Shown in pieces: positions 39,246 through 46,270 of a stretch of 64,000 nucleotides of DNA (the first letter of the stretch is position 1; the number at the start of each line of letters is the position of its first letter). Location of the stretch: assembly GCA_900553685.1 (NCBI GenBank), contig USEI01000003.1, positions 1 to 64,000 on the forward strand, given 5' to 3'. The notes under the pieces were generated by a model that searched no databases, was not told where the DNA came from, and saw only the letters and a program-made list of their open reading frames with translations. Position numbers and translations under genes: made by a program. Origin of the DNA: an uncultured Clostridium sp. (GTDB lineage Bacteria; Bacillota; Clostridia; TANB77; CAG-508).

Positions 39246-40748
39246 CTAATTCAATGGTTTCATTGTTGGGAATAATATAACATCTCTTATTGAAGCTGAA
39301 TCTGTAAGAAGCATAACTAATCTATCAATTCCAATTCCCATACCACCTGTTGGAGGCATACCATATTCTATTGCCATACAGAAATCTTCATCCATCATAT
39401 TTGCTTCATCGTCTCCTGCTTCTCTTTGTTTTAATTGATCTACAAATCTTTGTCTTTGATCTATCGGATCATTTAACTCTGAGTAAGCATTTCCATATTC
39501 ACGTCCATCAATAAATAATTCAAATCTCTCTACTAATCTCTTATCTGATGGTTTTCTTTTTGTAAGTGGAGAAACTTCAACTGGATAATCATATACAAAT
39601 GTAGGCTGTATTAAAGTTTCTTCAACAAATTCTTCAAAGAAAGCATTTATAATATATCCTCTTGTTTTTTTAGATTCTTCTATCTCTACACCTTTTTCTT
39701 TAGCTATAGCAATAGCTTCTTCATCTGTATTAATATTATTAAAATCAATTCCTGTTACTTCTTTAATAGAATCAATCATTGTAATTTTTTTCCAAGGTGA
39801 TTCTAAATCTATATCTGTTCCTTGATAATTGATTTTTCCAGTTCCTAATACTTTTTGTGCTACAGTTCTAATTAAGTTTTCTGATGTATCCATCATATCA
39901 TTATAATCTTGATATGCTGCATAAAATTCTATATTTGTAAATTCAGGATTATGTTTTATATCCATTCCTTCATTTCTAAACATTCTTCCCATCTCATATA
40001 CTCTATCAAATCCACCAACTATTAATCTTTTTAAATATAGTTCATTTGCAATTCTTAAATACATATCTAAATCTAGTGTATTATGATGTGTAATGAATGG
40101 TCTTGCTGTTGCCCCACCTGCTATAGTATTTAATATTGGCGTATCTACTTCTAAATATCCATGTTCATCAAAGAAATTTTTTATTTCTTTTAATATTTTG
40201 CTTCTTAATAAAAATGTTTCTTTTACTTCAGGATTTACAATTAAATCTACATATCTTTGTCTATAACGTAAATCTATATCTTTCAAACCATGGAATTTCT
40301 CTGGTAAATCTCTTATTGATTTTGTAAGTAACACAACTTCTTTTGCATGAATAGATATTTCTTCTGTTCTTGTTTTAAATACAAAGCCTTTTAATCCTAT
40401 AATATCCCCAATATCAAAAGTTTTAAAAGCTTTGTAATCCTCTTCTCCTAAATCATTTATACTTACATAACTTTGTATTTTTCCTTTACTATCTTGAATT
40501 GTGCAAAAAGAAGCTTTTCCCATTATTCTCTTTGCCATAATCCTTCCTGCAACAGATACATCTTTTCCTTCATATTTATCATAATTATCTTTTATATCTT
40601 GTGAAAATTCTGTTCTATCATATTTAGTAATTTCAAATGGATCTTTTCCAGCTTCTTGAAGTTCTTTTAATTTATCTATCCTAACTTGCATTAATCTATT
40701 AATATCTTCTTCTGTTTGAATTGCCTCATTATTTTCATTTTCACTCAT
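39246..40748 (-). CDS. lysS: Lysyl-tRNA synthetase, class II
   Basis: Charges tRNA-Lys. The N-terminal OB-fold anticodon-binding domain ([20 protein letters not shown], about residues 64-83) precedes the class II core: motif 1 ([14 protein letters not shown], about 193-206), motif 2 ([22 protein letters not shown], described as residues about 255-276) and motif 3 ([19 protein letters not shown], near residue 465). Length 500 is normal. No T-box is visible in its short leader. Upstream is the terminator of the ABC operon. Confidence 0.97.
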   Translation of the reverse strand: MSENENNEAIQTEEDINRLMQVRIDKLKELQEAGKDPFEITKYDRTEFSQDIKDNYDKYEGKDVSVAGRIMAKRIMGKASFCTIQDSKGKIQSYVSINDLGEEDYKAFKTFDIGDIIGLKGFVFKTRTEEISIHAKEVVLLTKSIRDLPEKFHGLKDIDLRYRQRYVDLIVNPEVKETFLLRSKILKEIKNFFDEHGYLEVDTPILNTIAGGATARPFITHHNTLDLDMYLRIANELYLKRLIVGGFDRVYEMGRMFRNEGMDIKHNPEFTNIEFYAAYQDYNDMMDTSENLIRTVAQKVLGTGKINYQGTDIDLESPWKKITMIDSIKEVTGIDFNNINTDEEAIAIAKEKGVEIEESKKTRGYIINAFFEEFVEETLIQPTFVYDYPVEVSPLTKRKPSDKRLVERFELFIDGREYGNAYSELNDPIDQRQRFVDQLKQREAGDDEANMMDEDFCMAIEYGMPPTGGMGIGIDRLVMLLTDSASIRDVILFPTMKPLN

Positions 40749-40861
40749 ACTATTTACGCCCCTTTTTTATTAATTTGATTTAGTTATTATATATCAAATT
40801 TTAATTATTGTAAACCTGTTTTTTAATGATTTTTAAGTATTTTTTTAATATTTTATAATTA

Positions 40862-40909
40862 TTAAAAAAGTATAAATCTATAAATATCTATAATATTTAT
40901 AGATTTATA
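40862..40909 (-). terminator. Terminator of the ABC importer-peptidase operon
   Basis: TATAAATCTATAAATAT (40871-40887) pairs perfectly with 40893-40909, a 17-bp stem with a five-base loop. On the minus strand it is followed by ACTTTTTTAAT. It starts 18 bases after the stop of the fused gene. The stem has only one G-C pair, but its length compensates. Confidence 0.82.
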
Positions 40910-40927
40910 GCACATATTTTTATACTA

Positions 40928-43231
40928 TTAATAAATTTTTAAAATTTCTTCTAATACTTTCCATGTTCTCTTGAGTGAACTTATTGAAAGTCTTTCATTT
41001 GGACTATGAACATCTTCTGTATCAGGACCTAAACATACATATTCTAAATCTTTTATTTTATCTTTAAAAAATCCTCCTTCAACAACTGCTTGCCTAATCA
41101 TTTTCTCTAAATCTTTTCCATATAAATTTTTGTATGCTCTATTACATAAATTTATTAATTCGTTATCTATTTCCTGGCTTACTCCTTTTAGTTCTTGACT
41201 CCAAATTATTTCTAGATTATTTTTTTCAATTAATTTATTTAATCTTTTTAAGTATATATCTCTTAAATTTAAATCATTTGCTCTAGTTGAATATTCAATA
41301 TTTATATAATCTTCATCTTCTTTTACAGTTGCCATATTACAAGATAGAATTACTGCTTTATTTACTTTTTCTAATACTCCATTTTCATAATTATATATAA
41401 AATCAATTATTCTATTTGTAATATCTCTTGTAAAAGCTTTTTTATTTATTTCATTTTTTTCTGCAATTTCAATTATAACATTTTCATAAAGTTCTTTTTG
41501 TTTTTTTATAAATTCTTTAACCTTATTTAGTTTTTCTTTTTTCATAAAAAATTCTACACAAAAATCTCTTGGTATTACATTAACTCTACTTCCACCTGAA
41601 ATTTCTTTAATGTAAACATCTTCTGCTTGTTTTAAAATATCAATTCCAAGTTTAATTGGATTTCCTCTTTTTTCATCATCTATATTGCCACCTGAATGTC
41701 CACCTTTAAAATTTTTATAAATTAATTTAAATCCCGTATAATCTCCTAAATTATATTCATATTCTTTTTTTATTCTGGCACTCCACTCTAAACAATTCGC
41801 TGATCCAACTAAAATTTTGCCTTCTCTTCCACCATCTAAAGATATAATTTTATTACTCTCTAACTTACTTAAATCAATCTCTTTTGCTCCTATCATAGTT
41901 GTTTCTTCTTGAACAGTAAAAATTCCTTCTATATTTATATTTTTAAATTTATCTGAATCAAGTAAAGCAAGAATTTGTGCAACTCCTATTCCATTATCTG
42001 CTCCAAGTGTAGTTCCATCTGCTCTTAAATAATCACCATCAACTATTAATTTTATTGGATCTTTTGAAAAATCATGTTCAATGTCATCTTTTTTCTCACA
42101 AATCATATCTGTATGTGCTTGAAAGGCTATTGTTTTCTTATTTTCTTCTGATTTTCTTTTTATTATTACATTAAAATACTCGTCTACAAAATATTCAAAA
42201 TTTCTTTTTTTAGCAAAATCTACTAGATAATCTTTTATTTTCTCTTCATTACCTGACTTTCTAGGTATATAACTTATTTCTCTAAAAAATTTTATAACTT
42301 CTTTTGGCTCTATATTATTTAACTCTTTTTGTTCTTTTAAATCTACTTCATTTATTTTTTCATTTTTTATTTTCTTTTTTGTTACATCTTCATTATCTTC
42401 CATCATATCTTCCTTTTTACTTTTATTTTTTCTTTTAATATATCTTTTTTTATTTATTATTTCTGCCTCCAATTTTATATATCTTTTCAAGAATTCTTGT
42501 GTTCTTTTTTCTCTAGGATTTTTTATAACATCTTTTGGTGAACCTTCTTCTACAATTTTGCCACTGTCCATAAAAATAATTCTATCTGCTACCTCTTCTG
42601 CAAATTTTATTTCGTGTGTAACAATTATCATTGTTCTTTTTTCTTTAGCGAGTTTTTTTATAACTTTTAAAACTTCTCCTACAAGTTCTGGATCTAAACT
42701 ACTTGTAGGTTCATCCATGCAAATTATTTTGGGATCAATTGCTAAACACCTTGCTATTGATACTCTTTGTTTTTGACCTCCAGATAAACTACACGGATAT
42801 TCATCTTTCTTATCTAATAAATCCATTTTTTTTAGTAATTCAATCGCTATTTTTTCTGCTTCTTCCCTATTTTTCTTTAAAACCTCTATCGGAGCAAGCA
42901 TTATATTTTCTTTAACAGATAAATGTGGAAAAAGATTAAAATCTTGAAAAACCATTCCTATATCTAAATTTATTTTATTTAAAATTTCTTTATCATTATA
43001 AATAATTTTTCCTTTTTTTTCTTCTTTTATCATACTTCTTCCATTTATAATAATATTTCCTTTATCTATTTTTTCTAAATTATTTATACATCTTAATATA
43101 GTTGATTTTCCAGAACCGGAAGCACCTAAAATAACTAATGTTTCTCCTTCTTCTATACTAAATGATATATCTTTTATAACTTCTAGGTTTTTATATTTTT
43201 TTGATAAATTTTTAACTTCTATAACTTTCAT
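40928..43231 (-). CDS. Fusion of an amino-acid ABC transporter ATPase and a PepD-type aminoacyl-histidine dipeptidase
   Basis: Two complete proteins lie in one frame of 767 codons. Residues 1-250 are a polar-amino-acid ABC ATPase: Walker A GASGSGKST (36-44), Q-loop Q96, signature LSGGQ (149-153), Walker B CMDEP (171-175), H-loop His206. Residues about 255-305 are a Lys/Glu-rich linker. Residues 306-767 are an M20C peptidase of the PepD (Xaa-His, beta-Ala-His dipeptidase) group: metal ligand and partner H373/D375 in AHTDM, D412 in LGADNG, catalytic/metal E442-E443 in QEETT, D466 in SLDGG, H512 in GGHSGG, and H742 in VHSP. All key residues are present, so both halves look functional. The linker carries AAAAAGGA before two Met codons (276, 277), which could also start a free peptidase. 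It is downstream of the permease and binding-protein genes. Confidence 0.92.
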   Translation of the reverse strand: MKVIEVKNLSKKYKNLEVIKDISFSIEEGETLVILGASGSGKSTILRCINNLEKIDKGNIIINGRSMIKEEKKGKIIYNDKEILNKINLDIGMVFQDFNLFPHLSVKENIMLAPIEVLKKNREEAEKIAIELLKKMDLLDKKDEYPCSLSGGQKQRVSIARCLAIDPKIICMDEPTSSLDPELVGEVLKVIKKLAKEKRTMIIVTHEIKFAEEVADRIIFMDSGKIVEEGSPKDVIKNPREKRTQEFLKRYIKLEAEIINKKRYIKRKNKSKKEDMMEDNEDVTKKKIKNEKINEVDLKEQKELNNIEPKEVIKFFREISYIPRKSGNEEKIKDYLVDFAKKRNFEYFVDEYFNVIIKRKSEENKKTIAFQAHTDMICEKKDDIEHDFSKDPIKLIVDGDYLRADGTTLGADNGIGVAQILALLDSDKFKNINIEGIFTVQEETTMIGAKEIDLSKLESNKIISLDGGREGKILVGSANCLEWSARIKKEYEYNLGDYTGFKLIYKNFKGGHSGGNIDDEKRGNPIKLGIDILKQAEDVYIKEISGGSRVNVIPRDFCVEFFMKKEKLNKVKEFIKKQKELYENVIIEIAEKNEINKKAFTRDITNRIIDFIYNYENGVLEKVNKAVILSCNMATVKEDEDYINIEYSTRANDLNLRDIYLKRLNKLIEKNNLEIIWSQELKGVSQEIDNELINLCNRAYKNLYGKDLEKMIRQAVVEGGFFKDKIKDLEYVCLGPDTEDVHSPNERLSISSLKRTWKVLEEILKIY
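42403..42418 (-). promoter_or_regulatory. Internal ribosome-binding site inside the ATPase-PepD linker
   Basis: On the minus strand AAAAAGGA (42418-42411) is followed by AGAT and the tandem start codons ATGATG (42406-42401 region, Met276 and Met277). The spacing of four and seven bases from the GGA is usable. It sits exactly between the two domains and could yield a separate peptidase beside the fusion, as if the genes had once been separate. Confidence 0.5.
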
Positions 43232-43326
43232 CTCTCACCTCATAATTTTACATTTTTTCTTTATATTTAATAAAATTGTTTATAAATATAGAAAATTTTG
43301 ATACTTTTTAATAAATATATTTTTAA

Positions 43327-43977
43327 TTAACTGTAATACTCCATTTTTTTCTCAACTTTATTAAATATTAAAGATACTAGAAAAGTTAACACTAAATAAT
43401 ACATTCCTGCTATAAAAAGTGGTGTAACAGAAAAATAATAATTCGCTTGCTTTTGTGCAAGAGCAAACATTTCTGAAATTCCAATTATTTGTGCAAGTGA
43501 AGTACTTTTTAAAAGAGAAACTACTTCATTTGAAACTGGTGGTAAAACTCTTTTTACTATTTGAGGAAAAAGTATTAAAAAAAATACTTGAATTCTATTA
43601 AATCCTAAAGTATATGCTGCTTCTTTTTGTCCTTTTGGAATGCTATTTATTCCACTTCTAAAAATTTCAGCAAAATATGCTGCATAATTTGCCACAAAAG
43701 CTATTATTATTGCTAAAAATCTATCATAATTAATTTTAAATAAATAATATGGAGCAAAATATACTACAATTATTTGCAACATTATAGGAGTTCCTCTCAT
43801 TATTAAAATATAAACTCTTGTTATAAATGATATAATTCTACATTTCGAATTTCTAAGAATTGCTATAATAATACCTAGTGGTATAGATAGAATTAATGTT
43901 ATTATAAAAATTTGTAATAAAACTCCTACTCCCGAAAATAATACTTTTCCCAAATTTATTATCTGATTTAAGCTCAT
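43327..43977 (-). CDS. Amino-acid ABC transporter permease (HisM/GlnP family)
   Basis: Membrane component of a polar-amino-acid importer. Five hydrophobic segments are visible, and the cytoplasmic EAA-type loop that contacts the ATPase reads EAAYTLGFNRIQVFFLILFP (about residues 138-157). MRGTPIMLQIIVVYFAPYYL (about 59-78) is the typical RGTP motif. Length 216 is normal. It is three bases after the binding-protein gene and about 95 bases before the fused ATPase-peptidase. No other permease gene is present, so it should act as a homodimer. Confidence 0.94.
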   Translation of the reverse strand: MSLNQIINLGKVLFSGVGVLLQIFIITLILSIPLGIIIAILRNSKCRIISFITRVYILIMRGTPIMLQIIVVYFAPYYLFKINYDRFLAIIIAFVANYAAYFAEIFRSGINSIPKGQKEAAYTLGFNRIQVFFLILFPQIVKRVLPPVSNEVVSLLKSTSLAQIIGISEMFALAQKQANYYFSVTPLFIAGMYYLVLTFLVSLIFNKVEKKMEYYS

Positions 43978-43980
43978 AAA

Positions 43981-44784
43981 TTATCTCTCCTCTAAATTAA
44001 TCATATCTGTTCCAAACCATTTTTCAGATATTTCTTTTAATCTGCCTTCGCTTTCTAATTCTTTTAAAGCACTATTTATTTTATCTCTTAGTTCAACATT
44101 GTCTTTTTTTAAACCTACTACTATTCCTTCTGATTTTGAAACTACTTCTGAAGGTATTGTAATATATTTCTCTTGTCTTGAATTTATTAAATAATTTCCA
44201 ATTGTATTAGATATATATAAAGCATCAATTCCGCCTACTCCTAAATCTGTAAAAGCTGTTACAAAATCTGAAAATGGTATAATTTCAACTTCCTTTCCAA
44301 AATCTGAAGCTGCTAAATCTGCTTCTTGTATAGAACCTGACTGAACTCCAATCTTCTTTCCTTTTAGCTCATCTTGAGATTTAATTTCACTACCATCTTT
44401 TAAAATAAAAAACATTTCACCTTGTATATACGTATCTGAAAGAGTCATTGTTTTTGCTCTATCTTCTGTATATCCAAATCCACTCCAAATACAATCAATA
44501 TTTCCTGAATCTAATTCTTGTTCTTTAGAAGCCCAAGAAATTGATTGAAACTTAATATCCATTCCTAGCTTTTCACATACAGCTTTTGCTATATCTACAT
44601 CTACTCCTACTATTTCATTATTTTCATTTCTAAAAACCATTGGTGGATAACTATCATCAATTCCAACTACTAAAATATTTTCATTATAAAAATTTTCTTT
44701 AGTCCCCCCAAAATTTTTAAGTACAAGTATTCCAGCTAAAATAATTACTATTATTAATATAAAAATTATAATCTTTTTTTTCAT
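43981..44784 (-). CDS. Amino-acid ABC transporter substrate-binding protein, membrane-anchored
   Basis: Captures the transported amino acid outside the membrane (SBP family 3). The N-terminus MKKKIIIFILIIVIILAGIL is a hydrophobic segment without a lipobox Cys, so it is anchored by an uncleaved helix, or is secreted, instead of being the usual lipoprotein. The binding domain starts LVVGIDDSYPPMVFRNENNE, has VGVDVDIAKAVCEKLGM, the substrate-contact YTEDRAKTM (about residues 116-124) and GKKIGVQSGSIQEAD. The first gene of the operon, with AAAGGAGG eight bases before the ATG, it lies about 190 bases downstream of the leader terminator. Confidence 0.93.
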   Translation of the reverse strand: MKKKIIIFILIIVIILAGILVLKNFGGTKENFYNENILVVGIDDSYPPMVFRNENNEIVGVDVDIAKAVCEKLGMDIKFQSISWASKEQELDSGNIDCIWSGFGYTEDRAKTMTLSDTYIQGEMFFILKDGSEIKSQDELKGKKIGVQSGSIQEADLAASDFGKEVEIIPFSDFVTAFTDLGVGGIDALYISNTIGNYLINSRQEKYITIPSEVVSKSEGIVVGLKKDNVELRDKINSALKELESEGRLKEISEKWFGTDMINLEER

Positions 44785-44965
44785 AAAATCCTCCTTTTAC
44801 TTTATAAATCAATATTTTATAAAGTTTTATTTTTAATTTTAAATCTAAAGAATTTTTATTAAACTATAATTAATTTATTAGTTGCGCGCCAGTTTAATAA
44901 ATCAATTATTTTAATAAGCTTTTTTATTTACAATAGTCTTAAAAAATGTTTAATTTTCTTATTAT

Positions 44966-45005
44966 ACAAAAAGAGCCTTAAAGGTTTAGTACCTTTAAGG
45001 CTCTT
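44966..45005 (-). terminator. Attenuator-type terminator in the leader of the ABC operon
   Basis: AAGAGCCTTAAAGGT (44971-44985 region) pairs perfectly with 44991-45005, a 15-bp stem with a five-base loop. On the minus strand TTTTTGT follows. No gene ends near it: the nearest upstream coding sequence is the 14-codon leader ORF and the next downstream gene starts 180 bases on. A terminator between promoter and first gene is the mark of attenuation. One alternative partner is 45013-45020 (GCCTTTAG), which can pair with 44991-44998. Confidence 0.88.
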
Positions 45006-45017
45006 AAAAACACTAAA

Positions 45018-45084
45018 GGCACAAGCATCATCAAAAGCCTGTGCCTACATATTTTAAAGACACAAGCTATTTTTTATGATGATG
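45018..45084 (-). promoter_or_regulatory. Mutually exclusive hairpins overlapping the three His codons of the leader ORF
   Basis: Region 1 is 45084-45059 and covers codons CAT CAT CAT, AAA AAA, TAG and CTTGTGTC. Region 2 is 45045-45026 (GGCACAGGC then TTTTGATGATG). Region 3 is 45026-45018 (GCTTGTGCC). Fold 1:2 pairs the His codons with GATGATG (45032-45026) and CTTGTGTC with GGCACAGG. Fold 2:3 pairs GGCACAGGC with GCTTGTGCC, nine pairs with one G-U, plus an A-U. The two folds share region 2 and cannot coexist. A ribosome paused at the His codons would cover region 1 and favour 2:3. Confidence 0.75.
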
Positions 45085-45111
45085 TTTGTTACCATTTAAT
45101 AATTTTTTCAT
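45067..45111 (-). CDS. His-containing leader peptide of the ABC operon (14 aa)
   Basis: The ORF encodes MKKLLNGNKHHHKK and stops with TAG; the three consecutive CAT codons lie at 45084-45076, two codons before the end. AAAGGAGAA (45131-45123) precedes it, but the gap of 13 bases from GGAG to the ATG is longer than usual. It comes directly after a consensus promoter and before the alternating hairpins and terminator, so it is read as a regulatory leader, not a product. The peptide is too short to be found by ordinary ORF criteria. Downstream genes are a presumed His/dipeptide importer and an Xaa-His peptidase, which fits a histidine-sensing leader. Confidence 0.7.
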   Translation of the reverse strand: MKKLLNGNKHHHKK

Positions 45112-45148
45112 AAAAAATAAAATTCTCCTTTGATTTTAATATGTTTTT

Positions 45149-45177
45149 ATTTTAGCATGATTTTCCGTTATTGTCAA
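45149..45177 (-). promoter_or_regulatory. Strong promoter of the ABC importer operon
   Basis: TTGACA (45177-45172), spacer 17, TAAAAT (45154-45149) on the minus strand. Transcription should start near 45142, just before the leader ribosome site, and the first codon of the leader ORF is at 45111. Confidence 0.88.
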
Positions 45178-45194
45178 CTATAAAATTAATTCAT

Positions 45195-45233
45195 ATAATA
45201 TTTATTTTATAATAATTATAAAATAAATATTAT
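45195..45233. repeat. Perfect 17-bp all-AT palindrome after the DUF5684-like gene
   Basis: ATAATATTTATTTTATA (45195-45211) pairs perfectly with 45217-45233 around ATAAT; no G or C occurs in either arm. It is five bases after the stop of the gene at 45238. No U-tract follows, but its position suggests a 3'-end hairpin. Confidence 0.65.
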
Positions 45234-45237
45234 AAAA

Positions 45238-46113
45238 CTATTCTTGTTCATACTTTATGTTTGGATTAAAAGCTATAACACTTTCAAATACAATAGGAAT
45301 TAAGACATTTCCTAAAGCAAATAATGTACCTCTTCCAAAATTTCCAGCAAGACAAATTCTACCAATAATACTTGCTCCAAATAATATAATCCAACCTAAA
45401 ATAGGTACAAACCACAAAAGCAATAGCCAAGGACTTAAATCTGAAATTCTATACATAACTATATCCCTATAAATAGGAATTATAGCTGCCCAGCCATGTT
45501 CACCAGCCTTTTGATATATTCTCCATCTTAAAATCAAATCATAAATAAATATAATTCCCAAAACAACTAAAACAGTCTTAATAATTGAATTTGTTACAAA
45601 TAATTTCATTGCAATATTTACTTTCTGCTTTGTTGGAATTTCTTTTACAACACTTTTTACAATTTCTTCTGGGGAATATCCTTCTTCTATTTTTTCTTTG
45701 ATTTCTGTTATATCAACATCTTCTTTTAAAATTTCTCTCACAGTTTCAGTATCAGTAGTTTTCAAAATCTCGGTTCCAGCATTAATCACATCTTCACTAA
45801 TACCTTGTTTTTTTAGTTCTTCTTTATTATCTTCAATAATCTCAGCAATATCTTGTGTATCATATTCTTGTGTTACTTTATCATAAACATCTAATAATTC
45901 CTCTTCAGTCATATTATCTATATTACTCAAATCTATATCATCAATTGGTATATTTTCCAAATTTAAGTTTTTAGCTTCTTCTTTTAATTCTTCCAATGTT
46001 TCTGAATCTAAATTTGAAGTAGCAAATACAATATTTTCTGATATAATAACTAAAAAGAAAAATACTATTACTGCCATAATTTTATATATCTTATTATTTA
46101 TAATTTTATTCAT
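45238..46113 (-). CDS. Secreted/membrane protein with a DUF5684-like C-terminus
   Basis: A signal-like or anchoring segment (about residues 12-31, ending FATS) precedes an acidic, helical extracytoplasmic region (about 32-160) full of Glu and Asp. From about residue 170 there are three or four membrane helices with WRIYQKAGEHGWAAIIPIY (about 203-221) and WLLLLWFVPILGWIILFG. The K-AG-GWAAIIP pattern matches membrane proteins of the DUF5684 family, whose function is unknown. The gene has a ribosome site AAAGGA and stands alone on the minus strand between the aspS terminator and the ABC-operon promoter. Confidence 0.65.
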   Translation of the reverse strand: MNKIINNKIYKIMAVIVFFFLVIISENIVFATSNLDSETLEELKEEAKNLNLENIPIDDIDLSNIDNMTEEELLDVYDKVTQEYDTQDIAEIIEDNKEELKKQGISEDVINAGTEILKTTDTETVREILKEDVDITEIKEKIEEGYSPEEIVKSVVKEIPTKQKVNIAMKLFVTNSIIKTVLVVLGIIFIYDLILRWRIYQKAGEHGWAAIIPIYRDIVMYRISDLSPWLLLLWFVPILGWIILFGASIIGRICLAGNFGRGTLFALGNVLIPIVFESVIAFNPNIKYEQE

Positions 46114-46217
46114 GTAATAAATCCTTTCTTTTCAAAATTTTATTTTATACATAATATTTTACATTAAAATATTTATTTGTCAATTTTAAATTTGTTCAAT
46201 CATTATAATTTTGAATA

Positions 46218-46265
46218 AAATAAAAACTCTACTTAAAAGTACTTTATTCTTTTAAGTAGAGTTTT
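46218..46265 (-). terminator. Intrinsic terminator after aspS
   Basis: AAAACTCTACTTAAAAG (46223-46239) pairs perfectly with CTTTTAAGTAGAGTTTT (46249-46265), loop nine bases, followed on the minus strand by TATTTTATT. It begins just after the aspS stop at 46271. Confidence 0.9.
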
Positions 46266-46270
46266 GTATT

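Noticed and set aside
39246..40748. T-box or lysine riboswitch ahead of lysS
   Set aside because: The leader from 40749 to the preceding terminator shows no GGTGG-ACCGCG box or other conserved riboswitch core.
45067..45111. The 14-codon ORF as a structural or metal-binding peptide gene
   Set aside because: Possible because of HHH, but its place between promoter, switching hairpins and terminator fits a regulatory leader better.
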